Notes under the pieces: generated by a model
Told to the model about the DNA's origin: nothing
The model's database searches: none
What the model saw: only the letters and a program-made list of their open reading frames with translations
Source of the DNA: Hymenobacter puniceus
GTDB lineage: Bacteria; Bacteroidota; Bacteroidia; Cytophagales; Hymenobacteraceae
Length of the DNA stretch: 64,000 bases
Direction: 5' to 3'
NCBI RefSeq assembly: GCF_014333525.1
Contig: NZ_JACSCX010000001.1
Location: 62,001 to 126,000, forward strand
Program-made: the position numbers and the translations under genes
Part shown: one piece after another, positions 61,211 to 64,000 of the stretch
Position numbering within the stretch: the first letter of the stretch is position 1
Layout of the letters: the number at the start of each line of letters is the position of its first letter

Positions 61211-62029
61211 CTACTGCAGCTTCCAGATCATGCCCATCCCCATGCCACCACCGGGCTGCCAGGTGGGCGTGAAGCTCATGCCTTTGGGCAGGCCAGGCTT
61301 GCGGCCCCAGCGGTTGCGGTGCGTGAGGTAGCCAACGTGCGCAGCCAGGATGCCGAAGCCCGCGCCCGCCACCACGTCGCTTTGCCAGTGCTTGTTGTTG
61401 ATCATGCGTAGGGCTGCTACGCTGGTAGCAATAGTGTAGGCGCCTACACCGTACCACTGGCTTTTGTCGCGGAACTCGGTGTGCACAATGCTGGCGGCCA
61501 GAAACGCCTGCGCCGTGTGCCCCGACGGAAACGACTGGTTGTCGGAGCCATCAGGACGAGGATTGCGGGTGATGTTTTTCACGGCGAAGACCGTACTGAG
61601 CATGAACAGCTCACTTTTGAGCACCACCAACCCCACATTCAGCCGGTCGTTTCTGGACTCCACGCCAGCCAGCGCCACCACACCCAGTTCCACATACGGC
61701 ATCAGAATAAGGATATCGTCAAGACGCGTGCGGTAGGTCGGGAACAGGCGATGAATGTCGCGGTTGGCCTGCTGGTTGGTGTAGAACCCGCCGCCATTGG
61801 CCGTATACGCACCGTAGCCAATCAGCACTGCCGGCACAATCGTGGCTTTTACCAGCTTGCCTTTGTACCAGGGCTGTTTCACGGTAGCCGACACACCTTC
61901 GGGGTTCTCAAACTTGCGGATGGTATCGGCCGCAAGTGCTGGCGCTGGCGTTACCTGGGCTACCGTTTGGGTGAGTGGCGCCGTGGCCAGAGTTAGCAGT
62001 AGCGTGATGCGTGAAAAGCTGGATTTCAT
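61211..62029 (-). CDS. PAP2 family phosphatase
   Basis: About 272 residues, starting at MKSSFSRITLL with a signal peptide ending near QTVAQV. The phosphatase signature is complete: KNITRNPRPDG (first motif), QSFPSGHTAQAF (second motif with catalytic histidine) and SVAALRMINNKHWQSDVVAGA (third motif). The C-terminal tail is proline/glycine-rich (WQPGGGMGMG). These enzymes dephosphorylate lipid phosphates at the membrane or in the periplasm. Confidence 0.95.
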   Translation of the reverse strand: MKSSFSRITLLLTLATAPLTQTVAQVTPAPALAADTIRKFENPEGVSATVKQPWYKGKLVKATIVPAVLIGYGAYTANGGGFYTNQQANRDIHRLFPTYRTRLDDILILMPYVELGVVALAGVESRNDRLNVGLVVLKSELFMLSTVFAVKNITRNPRPDGSDNQSFPSGHTAQAFLAASIVHTEFRDKSQWYGVGAYTIATSVAALRMINNKHWQSDVVAGAGFGILAAHVGYLTHRNRWGRKPGLPKGMSFTPTWQPGGGMGMGMIWKLQ

Positions 62030-62175
62030 AGAGCGAGGACCGGTATAAACAGACGATTTCGGGGTACGTGCTTCGGGGCCGATAGGATCTACGAAAATTC
62101 CCGTTTGCAGCAGAACGCCGCCGCAGTTACCCAGCGTATCCAACCTAGCTTCATCCTGAAACTCAGTAAACAAAA

Positions 62176-62216
62176 CAACCCCCGCTACCAGCCGGAAAAG
62201 GCAATAGCGGGGGTTG
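62176..62216 (-). terminator. Terminator after tRNA-Cys
   Basis: CAACCCCCGCT and AGCGGGGGTTG form a perfect 11-bp stem. On the minus strand it is followed by a T-rich stretch (TTTTGTTT), ten bases after the tRNA 3' end. Confidence 0.8.
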
Positions 62217-62225
62217 CTGAACTAG

Positions 62226-62296
62226 AGGTGACGAGCGGATTCGAACCGCTGTACGAGGTTTTGCAGACCTCTACCTAGCCGCTCGGTCACGTCACC
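62226..62296 (-). tRNA. tRNA-Cys (GCA)
   Basis: 71 nucleotides on the minus strand. The acceptor stem is GGTGACG with CGTCACC, followed by a T discriminator, the usual base for cysteine. The anticodon loop reads TCTGCAAAA with anticodon GCA between AGG and CCT. The T arm has GGTTCGAATCC. The CCA end is not encoded. Confidence 0.95.
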
Positions 62297-62492
62297 AGGG
62301 CTTTGAGGATGCAAACATACGGCATATTCCGGCTTTTGCCAACGCAAACAGCCAGGTTTTCGCGTCAAGGCTGGTAAGTGGCTGGCATCGTGCGGCAAAT
62401 TTTCTGCAGCCGCCCGTGCCGCTACGCTGCTTGATCCTGCAACTATCCGCTCTGGCTCCCTGCCAGCAAAAAAGCGTGTAGGCCAACCGCAC

Positions 62493-62525
62493 AAAAAAGG
62501 GCCCCGACTTACGCCGGGGCCCCTC
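62493..62525 (-). terminator. Terminator of rpsA
   Basis: GGGCCCCG pairs with CGGGGCCC around a short loop; on the minus strand a run of six T follows. Confidence 0.8.
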
Positions 62526-62546
62526 TTGTACTAACGAACAGGAAGA

Positions 62547-64000
62547 TTAGGCTTTCTCTTCGTCTTTCTTGTCAGCAGCGTCGTCGTTCGACAGGGCGTT
62601 TTTCACCGAGTCAACTACGTCACCAGCTACACCTTTGGCTTTCTCGAAAGCTTCGGAGTGCGAGGCAGCCTCTACGGCGTCGCCTACCACTTCCTTGGCT
62701 TTGTCGAAGGCGGCCGAAGCAGCACCCGTTACAGCAGCCAGAATACCGCCTTCGGCCGGAGCCTCAGTAGCATCGGCAGCCGGAGCAGCTTCAGCCTTTG
62801 CAGCAGACTTGCCCGAAAGCTTCTGCTCACCAGCGGTACGCTCGTTGCCCATCATCTTGTCACGCAGTGCGCTCAGAGCGTCCAGGTCACCGAGGGTAGA
62901 CTTCTCAGCCGTGGCAGGCTTCTTCAGGTCGCTCAGTTTGCCTTCGCCCTGGGCGGCAGCACCGGCAGCACCGGCTGGCTTCTTCTTCGTGAACTTCGAA
63001 GCGCGGCCTTCTTCCTCAGCCTGCTGGTTGTACACAGCGTTGTGCGACAGCACGATGCGGCGATCCTCTTTCGAGAATTCCACTACGCGGAAGTCCAGCG
63101 ATTCGCCGTTTTCAGCCTGCGAGCCATCTTCTTTCTGCAGCGACTTCGGATACGCGAAGCCTTCGATGCCGTACGGCAGCTCGAGCACGGCACCACGGTC
63201 GGTTTTCTCGGTGATGGTGGCTTTGTGAACCGAGCCGGGAGTGAACACCGTCTGGAACGTATCCCATGGGTTTTCTTCCAGCTGCTTGTGGCCCAGGGCC
63301 AGACGACGGTTGTTCACGTCGAGCTCCAGTACCACTACGTCCAGACGGTCGCCCACTTTCACGACTTCCGAAGGATGCTTCACTTTCTTGGTCCACGACA
63401 GGTCCGACACGTGCACCAGGCCGTCTACACCCTCTTCCAGTTCTACGAACAGGCCGAAGTTGGTCAGGTTGCGCACCAAGCCGTTGTGCTTGCTGCCGAT
63501 GGCATACTTCTCGGAGAAGTCGCCACGAGTCCATGGGTCTTCGCTGAGCTGCTTGATGCCGAGGCTCATCTTGCGGTCTTCGCGGTCGAGGGTCAGGATC
63601 TGAGCCTCTACTACGTCGCCCTGCTTGATGAAGTCCTGCGGGTTGCGCAGGTGCTGGCTCCAGGACATTTCCGAAACGTGGATCAGGCCTTCTACGCCAG
63701 GAATGATTTCCATGAACGCGCCATAGTCAGCTACGTTCACGATACGGCCCTTCACTTTCGAGCCTACGCCCATGTCGGCGCCGAGCGAATCCCACGGATG
63801 CGGGGTTAGCTGCTTCAGGCCGAGGCTGATACGCTTCTTGGCTTCGTCGAAGTCGAGAACTACGATGTTCAGCTTCTGATCGAGCTGCAGTACTTCGCTC
63901 GGGTGAGCGATACGGCCCCACGAAATGTCGGTGATGTGCAGCAGGCCGTCTACGCCGCCGAGGTCGATGAACACACCGAAGTTGGTCATGTTCTTGATAA
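62547..64000 (-). CDS. rpsA: 30S ribosomal protein S1 (partial, 5' end outside window)
   Basis: At least 483 residues are visible; the reading frame stays open through the right edge, so the N-terminus is missing. Four S1 domains are seen, each with the pattern of a GxVxxxxxxGxF strand and a LSxKxL-type end: NFGVFIDLGGVDGLLHITDISWGRIAHPSEV, DYGAFMEIIPGVEGLIHVSEMSWSQHL, NFGLFVELEEGVDGLVHVSDLSWTKKV and a degenerate RGAVLELPYGIEGFAY. The final 120 residues are an Ala/Lys/Glu-rich tail with related helical units (AFDKAKEVVGDAVEAA, AFEKAKGVAGDVVDSV), not part of the S1 fold. S1 binds mRNA on the ribosome, important where Shine-Dalgarno sites are rare. Confidence 0.95.
   Translation of the reverse strand, partial: IKNMTNFGVFIDLGGVDGLLHITDISWGRIAHPSEVLQLDQKLNIVVLDFDEAKKRISLGLKQLTPHPWDSLGADMGVGSKVKGRIVNVADYGAFMEIIPGVEGLIHVSEMSWSQHLRNPQDFIKQGDVVEAQILTLDREDRKMSLGIKQLSEDPWTRGDFSEKYAIGSKHNGLVRNLTNFGLFVELEEGVDGLVHVSDLSWTKKVKHPSEVVKVGDRLDVVVLELDVNNRRLALGHKQLEENPWDTFQTVFTPGSVHKATITEKTDRGAVLELPYGIEGFAYPKSLQKEDGSQAENGESLDFRVVEFSKEDRRIVLSHNAVYNQQAEEEGRASKFTKKKPAGAAGAAAQGEGKLSDLKKPATAEKSTLGDLDALSALRDKMMGNERTAGEQKLSGKSAAKAEAAPAADATEAPAEGGILAAVTGAASAAFDKAKEVVGDAVEAASHSEAFEKAKGVAGDVVDSVKNALSNDDAADKKDEEKA

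Overview
The window looks like chromosomal DNA from a high-GC member of the Bacteroidota, most likely a Hymenobacter-type bacterium (Cytophagales). The signs are type IX secretion C-terminal tails on two exported proteins, paired DUF5683 genes after parB, a SerB-SerA fusion, candidate -7 promoter boxes of the TAnnTTTG type, and no recognisable Shine-Dalgarno sequences before most starts. The genus is an inference from protein style; no ribosomal RNA gene is present. I see no phage, insertion sequence, CRISPR array or transposase.

Layout. 0.1-7.3 kb: two tandem type IX-secreted paralogues, a lipase-like hydrolase translationally coupled to the second, an exported hydrolase that has lost its nucleophile serine, a two-domain fasciclin lipoprotein and an outer-membrane barrel. 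7.4-13.9 kb: an alpha-glucan island with a GH31 alpha-glucosidase, an odd glycosyltransferase fragment, a YdeI-type protein and glycogen branching enzyme. 14.0-20.7 kb: gamma-glutamyltransferase, two paralogous 113-residue proteins of unknown role, a YceI protein, and a divergent pair of AraC-family regulators, one membrane-anchored. 20.8-24.5 kb: a DUF983 protein and two paralogous GH13 amylases, one a lipoprotein and one predicted cytosolic. 24.6-30.5 kb: D-aminoacylase, class D beta-lactamase, a second YdeI protein, aldo/keto reductase and a sugar MFS transporter. 30.7-35.3 kb: sialate O-acetylesterase, acetyltransferase, DUF421, VOC and outer-membrane proteins.

The second half is mostly housekeeping: the bifunctional SerB-SerA protein, PBP4, CTP synthase, YidC, an orphan peptide-binding lipoprotein, a UPF0173 hydrolase, and the conserved block parA-parB-DUF5683-DUF5683-dapB-lepB. 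Then come ung, apaG, two methyltransferases, kdsA, cyanophycin synthetase, an EamA protein, a PAP2 phosphatase, tRNA-Cys(GCA) and the 3' part of rpsA, which runs off the right edge.

The most striking non-coding signal is a set of at least eight sequence families of long, often nested inverted repeats (about 40-260 bp). Nearly all sit at the 3' ends of genes. Several touch or supply a stop codon (an AraC regulator, kdsA, cphA, the UPF0173 gene) and some enclose a perfect intrinsic terminator. Other points of interest are a split parS-like sequence between parA and parB, the serine-less hydrolase, the glycosyltransferase N-domain without its catalytic half, and the amphipathic tail of ribosomal protein S1.
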